Source of the DNA: Alphaproteobacteria bacterium
Lineage (GTDB): Bacteria; Pseudomonadota; Alphaproteobacteria; Rhizobiales; Xanthobacteraceae
NCBI GenBank assembly: GCA_005884685.1
Contig: VBAH01000041.1
Span: 1-64,000 of the forward strand
Direction: 5' to 3'
DNA length: 64,000 nt
The stretch's first letter is position 1. The number at the start of each line of letters is the position of its first letter. The position numbers and the translations under genes are program-made. This document shows positions 1-8,959 of this stretch, piece by piece. Below the pieces are notes generated by a model, which had not been told where the DNA came from, searched no databases, and saw nothing but the letters and a program-made list of their open reading frames with translations.

Positions 1-1305
1 GCGATCGGGTTCAAGGACCTCGGGCTGCTGGTGGTGGACGAGGAGCAGCACTTCGGCGTCGCGCACAAGGAGAAGATCAAGTCGCTGCGCGCCGAGGTGC
101 ATGTGCTCACGCTGACCGCGACGCCGATCCCGCGCACGTTGCAGCTCGCGCTCACCGGCGTGCGCGATCTCTCGATCATCGCGTCGGCGCCGGTCGACCG
201 GCTCGCGGTGCGCACCTTCATCGCGCCGTTCGACCCGATCGTGGTGCGCGAGGCGCTGTTGCGCGAGCGCTATCGCGGCGGCCAGGCGTTCTACGTCTCG
301 CCGCGTATCGAAGACCTCGCCGAAGTGAAGGCCTATCTCGACCAGCATGTGCCGGAGGCGCGCGTCGCGGTCGCGCACGGGCAGATGCCGCCGACCGTGC
401 TGGAAGACATCATGGCGGCGTTCTACGACGGCAAATACGACGTGTTGCTCTCGACCACGATCATCGAGTCCGGCCTCGATATCCCGACCGCCAACACGCT
501 GATCGTGCATCGCGCCGACATGTTCGGCCTGTCGCAGCTTTATCAATTGCGCGGCCGCGTCGGCCGCTCGAAGACGCGCGCCTATGCGCTGTTCACTCTG
601 CCGGTCAACAAGCGGCTGACCGCGCAGGCGGAGCGGCGGCTGAAAGTGCTGCAGTCGCTCGATACGCTCGGCGCCGGCTTCCAGCTTGCCTCGCACGATC
701 TCGACATCCGCGGTGCCGGCAACCTGCTCGGCGAGGAGCAGTCCGGCCACATCAAGGAAGTCGGCTTCGAGCTCTACCAGCAGATGCTGGAGGAAGCCGT
801 GATGAGCATGAAGGCGGGCCTTGCGGAAGCCGCGCCGGACCGCTGGTCGCCGCAGATCACCATCGGGATGCCGGTGCTGATCCCGGAGGATTATGTGGCA
901 GACCTCTCGGTGCGGCTCGGGCTCTACCGCCGGCTCGCCGACATCGAGGACGAGCGCGAGATCGACGGGTTCGGGGCCGAGCTTGCCGACCGCTTCGGTC
1001 CGCTGCCGGTCGAGGTGCAGCACCTGTTGCGTATCGTCGCCATCAAGGCGCTGTGCCGCCGCGCCAACGTCGAGAAGATCGACACCGGGCCGAAGGGCGC
1101 GGTGCTGCAATTCCGCAACAACGAGTTCGCCAATCCGGACGGGCTGGTGCGCTACATCCGCGACGAGGGGCCGGCCGCGCGCGTGCGCCCGGACATGAAG
1201 GTCGTGTTCTTCGACGACTGGGAGCGGCCCGAGCAGCGGCTCAAGGGCACGACCACGATCCTGCGCCGGCTCGTCGGCATCGCGGAGCAGAAGCAGGCGG
1301 CGTGA
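1..1305 (+). CDS. mfd: Transcription-repair coupling factor Mfd, C-terminal part (5' end outside window)
   Basis: Mfd is the ATP-dependent DNA translocase that removes stalled RNA polymerase and recruits UvrA. The reading frame is open from base 1, so the gene begins upstream; 434 residues of the C-terminal end are present. The DEEQ Walker B box (with HFGV after it) lies at about residues 14-17 of the fragment. Helicase motifs V and VI follow ([12 protein letters not shown], then QLRGRVGRS). The last 150 residues match the Mfd D7 domain, including the [11 protein letters not shown] and RFGPLPVEV segments. The catalytic translocase half looks intact. Identification is secure because RecG shares the helicase motifs but lacks this D7 tail. 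Confidence 0.96.
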   Translation, partial: AIGFKDLGLLVVDEEQHFGVAHKEKIKSLRAEVHVLTLTATPIPRTLQLALTGVRDLSIIASAPVDRLAVRTFIAPFDPIVVREALLRERYRGGQAFYVSPRIEDLAEVKAYLDQHVPEARVAVAHGQMPPTVLEDIMAAFYDGKYDVLLSTTIIESGLDIPTANTLIVHRADMFGLSQLYQLRGRVGRSKTRAYALFTLPVNKRLTAQAERRLKVLQSLDTLGAGFQLASHDLDIRGAGNLLGEEQSGHIKEVGFELYQQMLEEAVMSMKAGLAEAAPDRWSPQITIGMPVLIPEDYVADLSVRLGLYRRLADIEDEREIDGFGAELADRFGPLPVEVQHLLRIVAIKALCRRANVEKIDTGPKGAVLQFRNNEFANPDGLVRYIRDEGPAARVRPDMKVVFFDDWERPEQRLKGTTTILRRLVGIAEQKQAA

Positions 1306-1456
1306 CGCCGCTGGCATTCCGGAGCCCGGGAACTCGTGCGGCCACGTATCGCTTGTGACATGCGGCGAAATCGCTATGGTGGCGGCGCAATTTCGGGGGA
1401 TCACCCGCAATGGCAGCCATTTGGCCTTGCCGCCCCGCCTCCAGGATCTTTGCCTC

Positions 1457-2224
1457 ATGGATGATGTGACCCGCGTAGACACTGCGGCCGCCGCCGCGGT
1501 GGAGAGTAAAAGCGTCTCCGGGCTCGGCCGCCGCAGCGGGCCGCACAGTCTCGTGCGCCGGGCGCTGCGCGCCTTCATTCACTTCTTCTCGTATCATTTT
1601 ATTCTCTCGCGCCAGAACATCCGCGTGTCCTACGCGGGCGGTTTCCGCCTCACCGTGCGTCCGACGGTGTTTCATCCGAAATTCTTCATCAGCAGCGAGA
1701 AGTTTGCCGAGTTCATCGACACGCTCGATTTCACCGGCAAGCGCGTGTGCGAGGTGGGCACCGGCACCGGTATCCTGGCGCTTGCGGCGGCGCGCTCCGG
1801 CGCGGAGCTGGTGGTCGCGACTGACATCAATCCGAACGCCGCGCTCTCGGCCAACGAGAATGCCCGCGGCAACGGGCTTGGCGATCGCGTCACCGGCGTC
1901 TGCACCAATCTGATGGCGGCGCTCGCGCCGCGCCCGCTGTTCGACGTGATCCTCTCGAGCCCGCCGAAGCACGCGGGCGAGCCGAAGGACCTGACCGACC
2001 GCGGCTGGCACGCGGGGCCTGCCTATCGCGACATCATCGCGCTCTTCGATCAGGCGCGCGCGCGGCTCAAGCCCGGCGGCAAGATCTATCTGATGGTGTC
2101 GTCGGACACCGATCTCGATCTGTTCGGCAAGATGATCGACAAGGCCGGATTCAACGCGCGCGAGGTACGCGCGCATTCGCTCGTGGTCGAGTCGCTGATC
2201 ATCTACGAGCTGCTGCCGCGGTAG
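1457..2224 (+). CDS. Class I SAM-dependent methyltransferase (small-domain type)
   Basis: A methyltransferase of about 255 residues with a Rossmann-type SAM fold. Motif I is seen in VCEVGTGTGILALAAA, the acidic motif II in VVATDINPNA, and motif IV as LSSPPKH in place of the classical NPPY. That pattern is close to the 'methyltransferase small' group that modifies rRNA, glutamine or other planar nitrogens; the substrate cannot be told. The frame is open to a GTG at 1355 and an ATG at 1376. I chose the ATG at 1457 because AGGA lies about ten bases upstream and the extra N-terminal residues look unstructured. It lies 151 bases after mfd on the same strand and ends just before a palindromic repeat. 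Confidence 0.75.
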   Translation: MDDVTRVDTAAAAAVESKSVSGLGRRSGPHSLVRRALRAFIHFFSYHFILSRQNIRVSYAGGFRLTVRPTVFHPKFFISSEKFAEFIDTLDFTGKRVCEVGTGTGILALAAARSGAELVVATDINPNAALSANENARGNGLGDRVTGVCTNLMAALAPRPLFDVILSSPPKHAGEPKDLTDRGWHAGPAYRDIIALFDQARARLKPGGKIYLMVSSDTDLDLFGKMIDKAGFNAREVRAHSLVVESLIIYELLPR

Positions 2225-2245
2225 CTTGCGGCATTGAAGCAGTCT

Positions 2246-2321
2246 CCGCTCATTCCCGCGTAAGCGGGAATCCAGTTCTTTCTTTTTGGCTCCGGGTCCC
2301 CGCTTTCGCGGGGACGAGCGG
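2246..2321. repeat. Two-hairpin palindromic intergenic repeat, copy 1
   Basis: A 76-base unit bounded by CCGCTC at 2246-2251 and its inverse GAGCGG at 2316-2321. Inside are two perfect 8-bp hairpins with 4-base loops: ATTCCCGC/GCGGGAAT at 2252-2271 and GTCCCCGC/GCGGGGAC at 2296-2315. A second copy with the same ends and hairpins is at 12199-12279. It sits between two converging genes, where it could act as a bidirectional terminator or mRNA stabiliser. Confidence 0.85.
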
Positions 2322-2330
2322 GGAGGTGTA

Positions 2331-3005
2331 TCACTCGGCAGCGGTGGCCGCGTTTCCGCGTTTCTCGACTTCGTCGGCTGCGCGGCCCATCGCCTCGGCC
2401 AGATAGGCCGGGTCCTGCGCGCCCGAAACTGCGAGCACGCCGCCGAAGATGAAGCAGGGTACGCCGTCGATGCCGGCCTGCTTGGCCTGCCCGGCTTCCT
2501 GCGTGACGCGATCGACGTCGCGGTTGCTCGCCAGCAATTCGCGCGTGAGCTGCGCATCCATGCCGCAGTCCGCGGCGGCTTGCACCAGCACGTCGCGGTC
2601 GGTCAGGTCCGCGCCTTCGGCGAAATAGAGCTCCATCAGCCGCTGCTTCATTTTTCCGGCAGCGCCGGTATTGCGCGCCCACAGGATCAGACGGTGACAG
2701 TCGAGCGTGTTCGGCTGGCGCGCGATCTTGTCGACGTTGTAGCTGAGCCCCTCAGCCTTCGCAGCCGCCGCCACACGGCCGGCGATCGACTTGTAGCGCT
2801 CAGGCGAGCCGAATTTCGTCGTCAGATACTCGTCGCGGCTGATGCCGTCGCGCGGCACCCAGTCATTGAGGAAATAAGGCCGCCAGCGGATCTCGACCGG
2901 AATGTCCGGGCGCAGCTGCAGCGCCTCTTCCAGCCGCCTCTTGCCGATGAAACACCACGGGCACACCACGTCGGAGACGACGTCGATCTGAAGCGGAGCG
3001 GTCAT
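2331..3005 (-). CDS. DsbA-family oxidoreductase, FrnE-like
   Basis: A 224-residue thioredoxin-fold protein of the DsbA/FrnE (2-hydroxychromene-2-carboxylate isomerase-like) superfamily. The redox motif CPWC is at residues 15-18, right after the first beta strand (IDVVSDVVCPWCFIG). The helical insertion and the C-terminal GVPCFIFGG segment, with its cis-Pro loop, are family hallmarks. There is no signal peptide, so it should act in the cytoplasm as a thiol-disulfide oxidoreductase. It is the last of a minus-strand series, 36 bases after the GGDEF-like gene, and ends beside the convergent repeat. The exact substrate is unknown. Confidence 0.88.
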   Translation of the reverse strand: MTAPLQIDVVSDVVCPWCFIGKRRLEEALQLRPDIPVEIRWRPYFLNDWVPRDGISRDEYLTTKFGSPERYKSIAGRVAAAAKAEGLSYNVDKIARQPNTLDCHRLILWARNTGAAGKMKQRLMELYFAEGADLTDRDVLVQAAADCGMDAQLTRELLASNRDVDRVTQEAGQAKQAGIDGVPCFIFGGVLAVSGAQDPAYLAEAMGRAADEVEKRGNAATAAE

Positions 3006-3041
3006 GAGGCACCTTCGGTTTTCCCGAAGTTATGCCTGCTC

Positions 3042-4289
3042 CTATTCGCCCGCAACCATGCGCTGGTCGATTGTGCGCGCCACCAGCGACTCCACCGTAT
3101 CGCGCGCGCGGAACGCCGCGAGCGCGACGGTCGGACCAAGGCGCGTGCGCTCGGCACCGACCGCAAGCGTCGTATGTTTCAGCACGCTCGCAATGCGTCG
3201 GGCGACCACGTGCGCGGTCACGAGATCGGTCTCGGGGAAGGCAATCAGGATCGTTCCGTCCTCGTCGCGGCAGGCGATGTCGCTGGCGCGCAAGAGCCGG
3301 CCGACGATCCGCGCCGCATCGAGGCTCGCGCGGCGACTGGAAATCGTGTCGAACGAGAGCCGTGCGATCGAGAGACCGGCGCCGCGCGCCTGCGCGGTGG
3401 CGGCCGCGCGCGCGAGCTCGCCCATGAAGGCGCTCTGCGTCAGCAGGCCGGTATCGGGCGCGAGCGCACCCTTCTGGTCGAGCGATGCCACCATGCGCTT
3501 GAGCCGCGCCGCGAGTGCGTGCAGCCGCGCGAAAGGCAGGATATGCGCCGCGATCGCCTGCGGCTCGCCGCTGACCTGATCCACATTGGGCATGCGCTCG
3601 GGATCGATGTCGCACACGATCTTCGGCACGATCACCGGAAGGTCGCGCCAGCGCGGGTCGGCGCAGAGCTCCTCCATGAAGTCCTCGACGACGGAGCGGT
3701 TGAAGCCGTCGCCGATCACCACGCCGTCGATGTCGCGCGCGCCGAGATAACTGCGCGCGGTCTCGATCGAGAGCGCGCCGATCAGGCCCATCCGTTCGCC
3801 GATCGCGACGGTCAGTGCGGGGTAGCCGCGCCCGCGTCCCGCGACCAGCACGGTCGTATCCTCGAGCGGGTCATTTTGAGGAAAATCGGGTGTGTCGGTG
3901 CGCTCGGCCAACTCTTCGGCGCGGCGCAGCACCGTCGCATGCAGCGCGCGCACCCGCAACGCCGCGCGCAGGCGCGGAACGAGGCGGGTCGCGACGCTGT
4001 CCGCGGGAATTGGTAAAGCATTTCCAAACGCGGAGACATCGCCGCTCTGCACGACCGCAAGCACCGGCACGAGCGGACCGCCTAATTTCGCCAGCTTGGC
4101 GGCAACTGGGCGTATGACGTCTTCGGGACAGCCCGCCAGAACGACGGCGGAGGGCTTCGTCTTGGAGATGGCGGCCACAGCTTCGCTCGGCGCGGCTTCG
4201 CGCATGGGCAGATTGCCCCCGCGCGTCAGCGCTTCGCACACCTCGTTCGCCTCGTCGGCAACGACAAGGACAGGACCCGACAACGCCAT
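3042..4289 (-). CDS. Receiver-like protein with a degenerate GGDEF domain
   Basis: A 415-residue cytoplasmic protein. The N-terminal 120 residues resemble a response-regulator receiver fold (GPVLVVADEANEVCEAL, then AVVLAGCPE). A second receiver-like alpha/beta region follows at about 140-250. The last 150 residues follow the GGDEF fold (DTGLLTQSAFMGEL to the end). The signature that should read GGDEF is replaced by RDEDG at 341-345, so diguanylate cyclase activity is unlikely; the domain may bind GTP or c-di-GMP, or act structurally. The layout recalls PleD with two receivers and a GGDEF output. It lies 138 bases downstream of the AMP-binding gene on the same strand. Confidence 0.7.
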   Translation of the reverse strand: MALSGPVLVVADEANEVCEALTRGGNLPMREAAPSEAVAAISKTKPSAVVLAGCPEDVIRPVAAKLAKLGGPLVPVLAVVQSGDVSAFGNALPIPADSVATRLVPRLRAALRVRALHATVLRRAEELAERTDTPDFPQNDPLEDTTVLVAGRGRGYPALTVAIGERMGLIGALSIETARSYLGARDIDGVVIGDGFNRSVVEDFMEELCADPRWRDLPVIVPKIVCDIDPERMPNVDQVSGEPQAIAAHILPFARLHALAARLKRMVASLDQKGALAPDTGLLTQSAFMGELARAAATAQARGAGLSIARLSFDTISSRRASLDAARIVGRLLRASDIACRDEDGTILIAFPETDLVTAHVVARRIASVLKHTTLAVGAERTRLGPTVALAAFRARDTVESLVARTIDQRMVAGE

Positions 4290-4426
4290 GGCTGATACGC
4301 CGCCCGTACTTTACCGGCGCATGAACCCGCTATGTACTCTTCGGAATCATGCGCGACCGCTCGGAACCCTACCGGGTCGGGCGTAAAGGACGCGTCAACG
4401 GCGGCGACACAGTTTTTCCGACAGAA

Positions 4427-5995
4427 TTAAGCCGCCGATGCCTGCTGTGCCGGCTTGCGGGCACGGAATGCTGCGACCAGCAGGGGATTGGCGCCATGCG
4501 CGAGCAGCGCATCGCAGATGGTGTCGCGGTCCGCCCCCGCACCGGCGAGCCGATGGCCGGCAAGCATGTCGGGCAGCGCCGCGAGCGTCGAACCATCTTC
4601 GATGCCCGCAACCAGGTCCTGCGCGGCGCGCAGCGCAAACCGATAGCCGCCTACGCTCACGATGCCGCCGGGCGGCCCGTCGACGATCAACATTTTGCTT
4701 TCGCGGTCGACACGGCATGCATACCCCGTGTCGATGTTGGCGTCCGTGATCTTCAATTTCGGCGCACCATTGCGTTCGGACCCGGGCGGGAAGGTCGCGT
4801 GCGGCACCATAGGGCCTGAGAGCGCGAGCGTGCCCGCGGGCGTGCGCGCGAGGTTGAGCACGTGAATGCCGCGCGCCGCGCCGCGCGGCAGCACGAGGCG
4901 GCCGCTTGGTATCATGGATGGCTTGCCGTCCGGGCCGCGCCGCGCCGCGATCAAACCGATCTCGCCGAACACCGGGATGTCGACCAAAGTCCCGCCGGAC
5001 CAGACCGGGCAGGCGCCTAGGCGTTCGGGCGCGCGCCACACGGCAAGTACCGTCGAGCCGTCACTCCGGCCGATCAGCCCCGCTTCTGCGAGCCGCATTA
5101 CCATCGCACCGGGCAGCACGGCGACGGTGCAGTGCTCGTCCGCACGCTGCGCCTCGAACACCGCGGGCGCGAATGGATGATGCAGCACGAGCGTGCCGCC
5201 GGTGAGCAGCCAAGGCACGACGGCGGTCGCGAGCCCCGCAAACGAGGCAAGCGCCAGGGCGCCGAGGATCACGGCGTCGGGCTCGATGCGCGCTTCCAGA
5301 TGTACCGCAAGCCCGCCAGCGATCAGCTCCGCGTGGGTGCGCGCGATCGGCACGATCCCCTCGGCGGCGATGTCGAAGGTCACCAGCGCGACGTGATCGG
5401 ACGCTTCGCCGTAGCGCTCGACGACCGGCGGCTCGCCGCGACCGGAAAAAATGTCGTCGATCGGTACCACGCCATCGGGCAGGTTCTCGCCGAAGCCGCA
5501 CAGGAAGCGGATGGTGAACGTCTCCATCGCGATATGCATCGCGAGGTCGCCATGCACCGTATCGCCGATGCGCTGGCAGCCGATGAGCGCGCGTGCCGCG
5601 ACGCGCCCGAGCGCGGCGGCGGCATCGGCATGACGCCAGAGCAGCGGCAAGGGCGCGGCGATCAGCCCGGCACGCAAGATCGCAAGCAGCGCGATCACGC
5701 TCTCCACCGTGTTGGGTAGCTGGATCGCAACAACGGAATCGGTCGGCAGACCGAAGCCGCGCAGCCGTGCGGCCAGCGCCGAGATTGCGCGATCGGCCTG
5801 CGCATAGGTGAGGCGGCGCACCGGCCCGTCGGTGAATGAAACCCGGTCGGGCGGATCGATCAGCGCGAGGGCATCAGGCCGGGTGGCTGCGGCGCGTCGG
5901 AACAGATCGTCGAGCGTCGCTCGCACGGCGGGCAGATCACTCTCGTGTCCGCCGCTCGTCGGACCTGTGGCATTCAAGGTATCCTCCAGGATCAC
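4427..5995 (-). CDS. Degenerate AMP-binding (ANL superfamily) protein
   Basis: A 522-residue protein whose N-terminal third is clearly that of an acyl-CoA synthetase: LTYAQADRAISALAARL, then SVVAIQLPNTVESVIALLAILRAG. The usual Thr/Ser/Gly-rich phosphate loop is absent: the corresponding LVTFDIAAEGIVPIARTH keeps neither the SGTTG pattern nor the following Lys. The C-terminal hinge resembles GYACRVDRESKMLIVDG, and the last Lys-containing A10 motif is missing. It starts seven bases after the upstream peptide-binding-protein gene, so the two are probably co-transcribed. The adenylation activity is doubtful; it may be a regulatory or ligand-binding paralogue. Confidence 0.72.
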   Translation of the reverse strand: MILEDTLNATGPTSGGHESDLPAVRATLDDLFRRAAATRPDALALIDPPDRVSFTDGPVRRLTYAQADRAISALAARLRGFGLPTDSVVAIQLPNTVESVIALLAILRAGLIAAPLPLLWRHADAAAALGRVAARALIGCQRIGDTVHGDLAMHIAMETFTIRFLCGFGENLPDGVVPIDDIFSGRGEPPVVERYGEASDHVALVTFDIAAEGIVPIARTHAELIAGGLAVHLEARIEPDAVILGALALASFAGLATAVVPWLLTGGTLVLHHPFAPAVFEAQRADEHCTVAVLPGAMVMRLAEAGLIGRSDGSTVLAVWRAPERLGACPVWSGGTLVDIPVFGEIGLIAARRGPDGKPSMIPSGRLVLPRGAARGIHVLNLARTPAGTLALSGPMVPHATFPPGSERNGAPKLKITDANIDTGYACRVDRESKMLIVDGPPGGIVSVGGYRFALRAAQDLVAGIEDGSTLAALPDMLAGHRLAGAGADRDTICDALLAHGANPLLVAAFRARKPAQQASAA

Positions 5996-6002
5996 TTTCG
6001 CC

Positions 6003-7850
6003 TCATTGGGCCTTCGGTTGACGCCACCAGGTTTCCGGCAGGTAGCCGTGCATCGAGGTCGATTTCGGCCGTTCGATGTACCTCCACCGCGCCACCCACT
6101 GCTCCGGTACGTAGAACAGCGGCACCACGTAGCTTGCCGAGATCAGTACGCGATCGAGCGAGCGCACCGCCGCGACCACCTCGCTCCGCGTTTCGGCCTT
6201 GAGCAGGGTGGCGATCATCGCGTCGATCGCCGGACTCTTTGCGCCCATGTAGTTGCGGCTGCCGCTGCTCTCGGCGGCGGCCGAACTCCAATAGAACGCC
6301 TGCTCATTGCCGGGCGACAGCGACTCATCCCAGCGATTCTGGATCATGTCGAAATCGAAGGCGATTCGCCGCGCCTCATATTGTACCGCGTCGACAAGGC
6401 GCACCTGCGCGGAAATCCCCGCCCGCTTGAGTTGGCTGGCGAACAGCAGCGCGAGGCGCTCTTCATCTCGGTTCACGGTGAGAATCTCGAAGCTGAGCGG
6501 CTTTCCGGTTGCCTGTTCAACCAATTCCGTCCCGCGCAGCTGGTAACCGGCGGAAGCGAGCAACACGAGCGCGCGGCGCAAAACCGTACGGTCGCGGCCC
6601 GAGCCGTCGGTCGCAGGCGGTGCCCAGGTGCCGTCGAGGACGCCCGGGCGGACCGCTTCGGGATACGGCGCCAGCAGGGCGCGCTCGCGCGCGTCGGCCG
6701 CGCGACCGATCGCGGAGAGTTCTGAGTCGTCGAAGAAACCCGCGCTGCGGCGGTAGAGGTCGAAGAAGATCGAGCGATTGACCCACTCGAAATCGAACAG
6801 CAGCGCGATCGCTTCGCGCACACGGATATCCGCGAAGACCGAACGGCGCGTATTGAACACGAAATTGAAGCTCGGCTTCGGCAGGCCGGACGAGAATGCC
6901 TCCTTGACGACCCGCTGGTCGCGCAGCGCCGGAAAGTCGTAGGCCGTCTGCCAGCGGCCGGGGTCATCCTCCTTGCGCACGTCGAACAGGCCTTTCTTGA
7001 AGGCCTCATGAAACGAATTGGCGTCCCGGTAATAGTCGGCGCGCACCTCGTCGAAATTCCAGAAGCCGCGATTGACGCCAAGGTCGCGGCCCCAATAGTC
7101 GGGATTGCGCGCCAGCGTGAGGCTCTTGCCCGGATCGACGGCGCTGACCCTATAGGGTCCGCTGCCGACGAGCGGCGTCATCGAGGTGTCCTCGAAGGTG
7201 TCGGGGTTGACCGCGTGCTTGGCCAGCACGGGCATCAGGCCGAGGATCAGCGGCAGTTCACGGTCATCGCCCGGAAGATCGAAGCGAACTGTGCTCGCAC
7301 CTTGAGCCTCAGCCCGGATGACCTTGGAATAATAGATGCGGTGGTTCGGACGGCCGTGGTCGCGCAACAGCCGCCAGGAAAAGATCACGTCTTCGACGGT
7401 CACCGGCTGGCCGTCGGAGAAGCGCGCCGCCGGATTGAGCCCGAAGGTCACATGGCTGCGCGCCGCGTCGGTTTCGACGGTCTGCGCCAGCAGCCCGTAG
7501 AGCGTGAAGGGCTCGTCGTAGCCGCGCACCATCAGGCTCTCGACCACGTAGCCGGCGATCAGGTTGGAGCCGCTCACCAGGGGGGCGCGCAGTCCCTGCG
7601 GCGGCAGCCCTTTGACAATGAACGGATTGAGCCCATCGAAGCCGCCGAGTACGCCTTGCACCAGGCGCCCGCCCTTGGGGGCGTCCGGATTGACGTAGCC
7701 GAAATGGCTGAAGCCGGCCGGCATGGCCGGATCGCCGTGCATCGCGATCGCGTGCCGCGGTTCCGCCGCAGCCGCCGACAGTGCGCCCATCAGCGCCGCG
7801 CCAAGCAGCCCGACCCGCACGAGGTTGACCGTCGAATTCGCGCTGAGCAA
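6003..7850 (-). CDS. Extracellular solute-binding protein family 5, YejA-like
   Basis: A 615-residue periplasmic substrate-binding protein of a peptide/opine-type ABC importer. Residues 1-29 form a signal peptide ending in ALSAAAAEP. The mature protein carries family 5 features: a YVNPDAPKGGRL start typical of YejA, VEDVIFSWRLLRD near the middle, and LVGSGPYRVSAVDPG. Its length is near that of YejA. No yejB, yejE or yejF lies beside it; the next gene on the strand is the AMP-binding protein. It therefore either works with permeases encoded elsewhere or has a separate sensory role. The start ATG is preceded by weak ribosome-binding sequence. Confidence 0.88.
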   Translation of the reverse strand: MLSANSTVNLVRVGLLGAALMGALSAAAAEPRHAIAMHGDPAMPAGFSHFGYVNPDAPKGGRLVQGVLGGFDGLNPFIVKGLPPQGLRAPLVSGSNLIAGYVVESLMVRGYDEPFTLYGLLAQTVETDAARSHVTFGLNPAARFSDGQPVTVEDVIFSWRLLRDHGRPNHRIYYSKVIRAEAQGASTVRFDLPGDDRELPLILGLMPVLAKHAVNPDTFEDTSMTPLVGSGPYRVSAVDPGKSLTLARNPDYWGRDLGVNRGFWNFDEVRADYYRDANSFHEAFKKGLFDVRKEDDPGRWQTAYDFPALRDQRVVKEAFSSGLPKPSFNFVFNTRRSVFADIRVREAIALLFDFEWVNRSIFFDLYRRSAGFFDDSELSAIGRAADARERALLAPYPEAVRPGVLDGTWAPPATDGSGRDRTVLRRALVLLASAGYQLRGTELVEQATGKPLSFEILTVNRDEERLALLFASQLKRAGISAQVRLVDAVQYEARRIAFDFDMIQNRWDESLSPGNEQAFYWSSAAAESSGSRNYMGAKSPAIDAMIATLLKAETRSEVVAAVRSLDRVLISASYVVPLFYVPEQWVARWRYIERPKSTSMHGYLPETWWRQPKAQ

Positions 7851-8085
7851 TCCGGCTCCGATTCGTTATGCGTCTTTAGGAATCTAGCACGGGCGGGACT
7901 GCGCCCGGTGCGCCGGGGGACCGCTGACAGGCTGGCACCCGCTGGGAAATTGGGCTAGGTCACGGGCGCCGAAAGCCGCGATGTCACGGTGTCGCCTCAA
8001 TTGGCTCCGAGACAGCGCCAGGGGCGCTCGCGGCTGGTCGGCACCGCACGGGCACAAAGACATTACTTGAGAGGATGTTGATCTC

Positions 8086-8865
8086 ATGACCGCTGTTTAT
8101 CCGGCGCGGCCTCGCCGCGCGGCGACCTGCCTCACGGCCCTGACCGCGCTGAGCTTCGGCACCGCGCTGGCATTGGCGCAGGCGCAGCCCGCGCCGCCGG
8201 TGCCGGCGCCGAAGGCGACGCCGCGGCCGGTGGCGCCGAAGCAGCAGCAGCAGCAGAAGCAGCAGCAGCAGCCGGCCCAGCAGGCACCCGCGCCCGCCGA
8301 CCAGCAGCAGCAGGCGGCCGGCGAGCAGCCGCCGGTCGTCTATTCGCCCTGGACCAAGTTCTGCGGCAAGGACAACAACAATCCGCAGGCGAAGGAAGTT
8401 TGCCTCACCGTGAAGGAAGCCCGTCTCGAGACCGGGCAGTTCCTCGCGGGCGCCGCGCTCATCGAGCAGGCGGGCGAAGACAAGAAGCTGTTCCGCATCA
8501 CGCTGCCCCTCGGCATGCAGTTGCCGCAGGGCACGCGCATGCTGCTCGACAAGGAAGAGCCGATGCAGGGCCGCTATATCGTTTGCCTGCCGAACGGCTG
8601 CATGGCGGATTTCGATGTGAGCAAGGACTTCGTGGGCAAGCTCAAGAAGGGCCAGCAGCTGGTGCTCCAGGGCATCAACCTGCCCGGGCAGGCCGCGACC
8701 TACATGCTGCCGCTCGCCGACTTCGCCAAGGCGAACGAAGGCCCGGCGACCGACCCGAAAAAGTTCGAGGAAGATCAGAAGAAATTGCAGGAAGAGTTGC
8801 AGAAGAAAGCCGAAGAGGCACGCAAGCGGCTGCAGGCGAGCCCTCCGGAGGGGCAGAAGAAGTAA
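8086..8865 (+). CDS. Invasion-associated locus B (IalB) family protein with poly-Gln linker
   Basis: A 259-residue exported protein. A signal peptide of about 33 residues (TALSFGTALALAQAQ) is followed by a Pro/Ala/Gln linker of about 50 residues, rich in CAG codons with several runs of three to five glutamines. The IalB domain then starts at about residue 85 with VVYSPWTKFCG and includes EVCLTVKEARLETGQ and CLPNGCMADF, with four cysteines that could form two disulfides. The tail is a charged helix. IalB proteins are periplasmic or envelope proteins first linked to erythrocyte invasion in Bartonella; their role in free-living bacteria is unclear. A GAGAGGA ribosome-binding site precedes the ATG. 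Confidence 0.9.
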   Translation: MTAVYPARPRRAATCLTALTALSFGTALALAQAQPAPPVPAPKATPRPVAPKQQQQQKQQQQPAQQAPAPADQQQQAAGEQPPVVYSPWTKFCGKDNNNPQAKEVCLTVKEARLETGQFLAGAALIEQAGEDKKLFRITLPLGMQLPQGTRMLLDKEEPMQGRYIVCLPNGCMADFDVSKDFVGKLKKGQQLVLQGINLPGQAATYMLPLADFAKANEGPATDPKKFEEDQKKLQEELQKKAEEARKRLQASPPEGQKK

Positions 8866-8890
8866 ATTCCGGCATTATCTAGGATCATTA

Positions 8891-8918
8891 GGGCGCGCCA
8901 CCGGCGCGCCTTATTATT
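8891..8918 (+). terminator. Rho-independent terminator after the first IalB gene
   Basis: GGCGCGCC and its complement form a GC-rich stem with a two- to four-base loop at 8891-8910. A T-rich stretch (TTATTATTTT) follows at 8911-8920. It is 25 bases past the stop codon, so the two IalB paralogues are probably separate transcription units or are joined only by read-through. Confidence 0.75.
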
Positions 8919-8959
8919 TTGGGGTCATCGCGTCCGCTCGTTCGTGGCGGGGGACGTTC

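Noticed and set aside
1355-1456. Longer start for the methyltransferase (GTG at 1355 or ATG at 1376)
   Set aside because: No ribosome-binding site is visible for either, and the added residues show no family resemblance; kept only as alternatives.
8230-8310. CAG-rich tract as a possible tandem-repeat locus or CRISPR-like array
   Set aside because: It is a coding glutamine-rich linker within the first IalB gene; unit lengths are irregular and there are no spacers.
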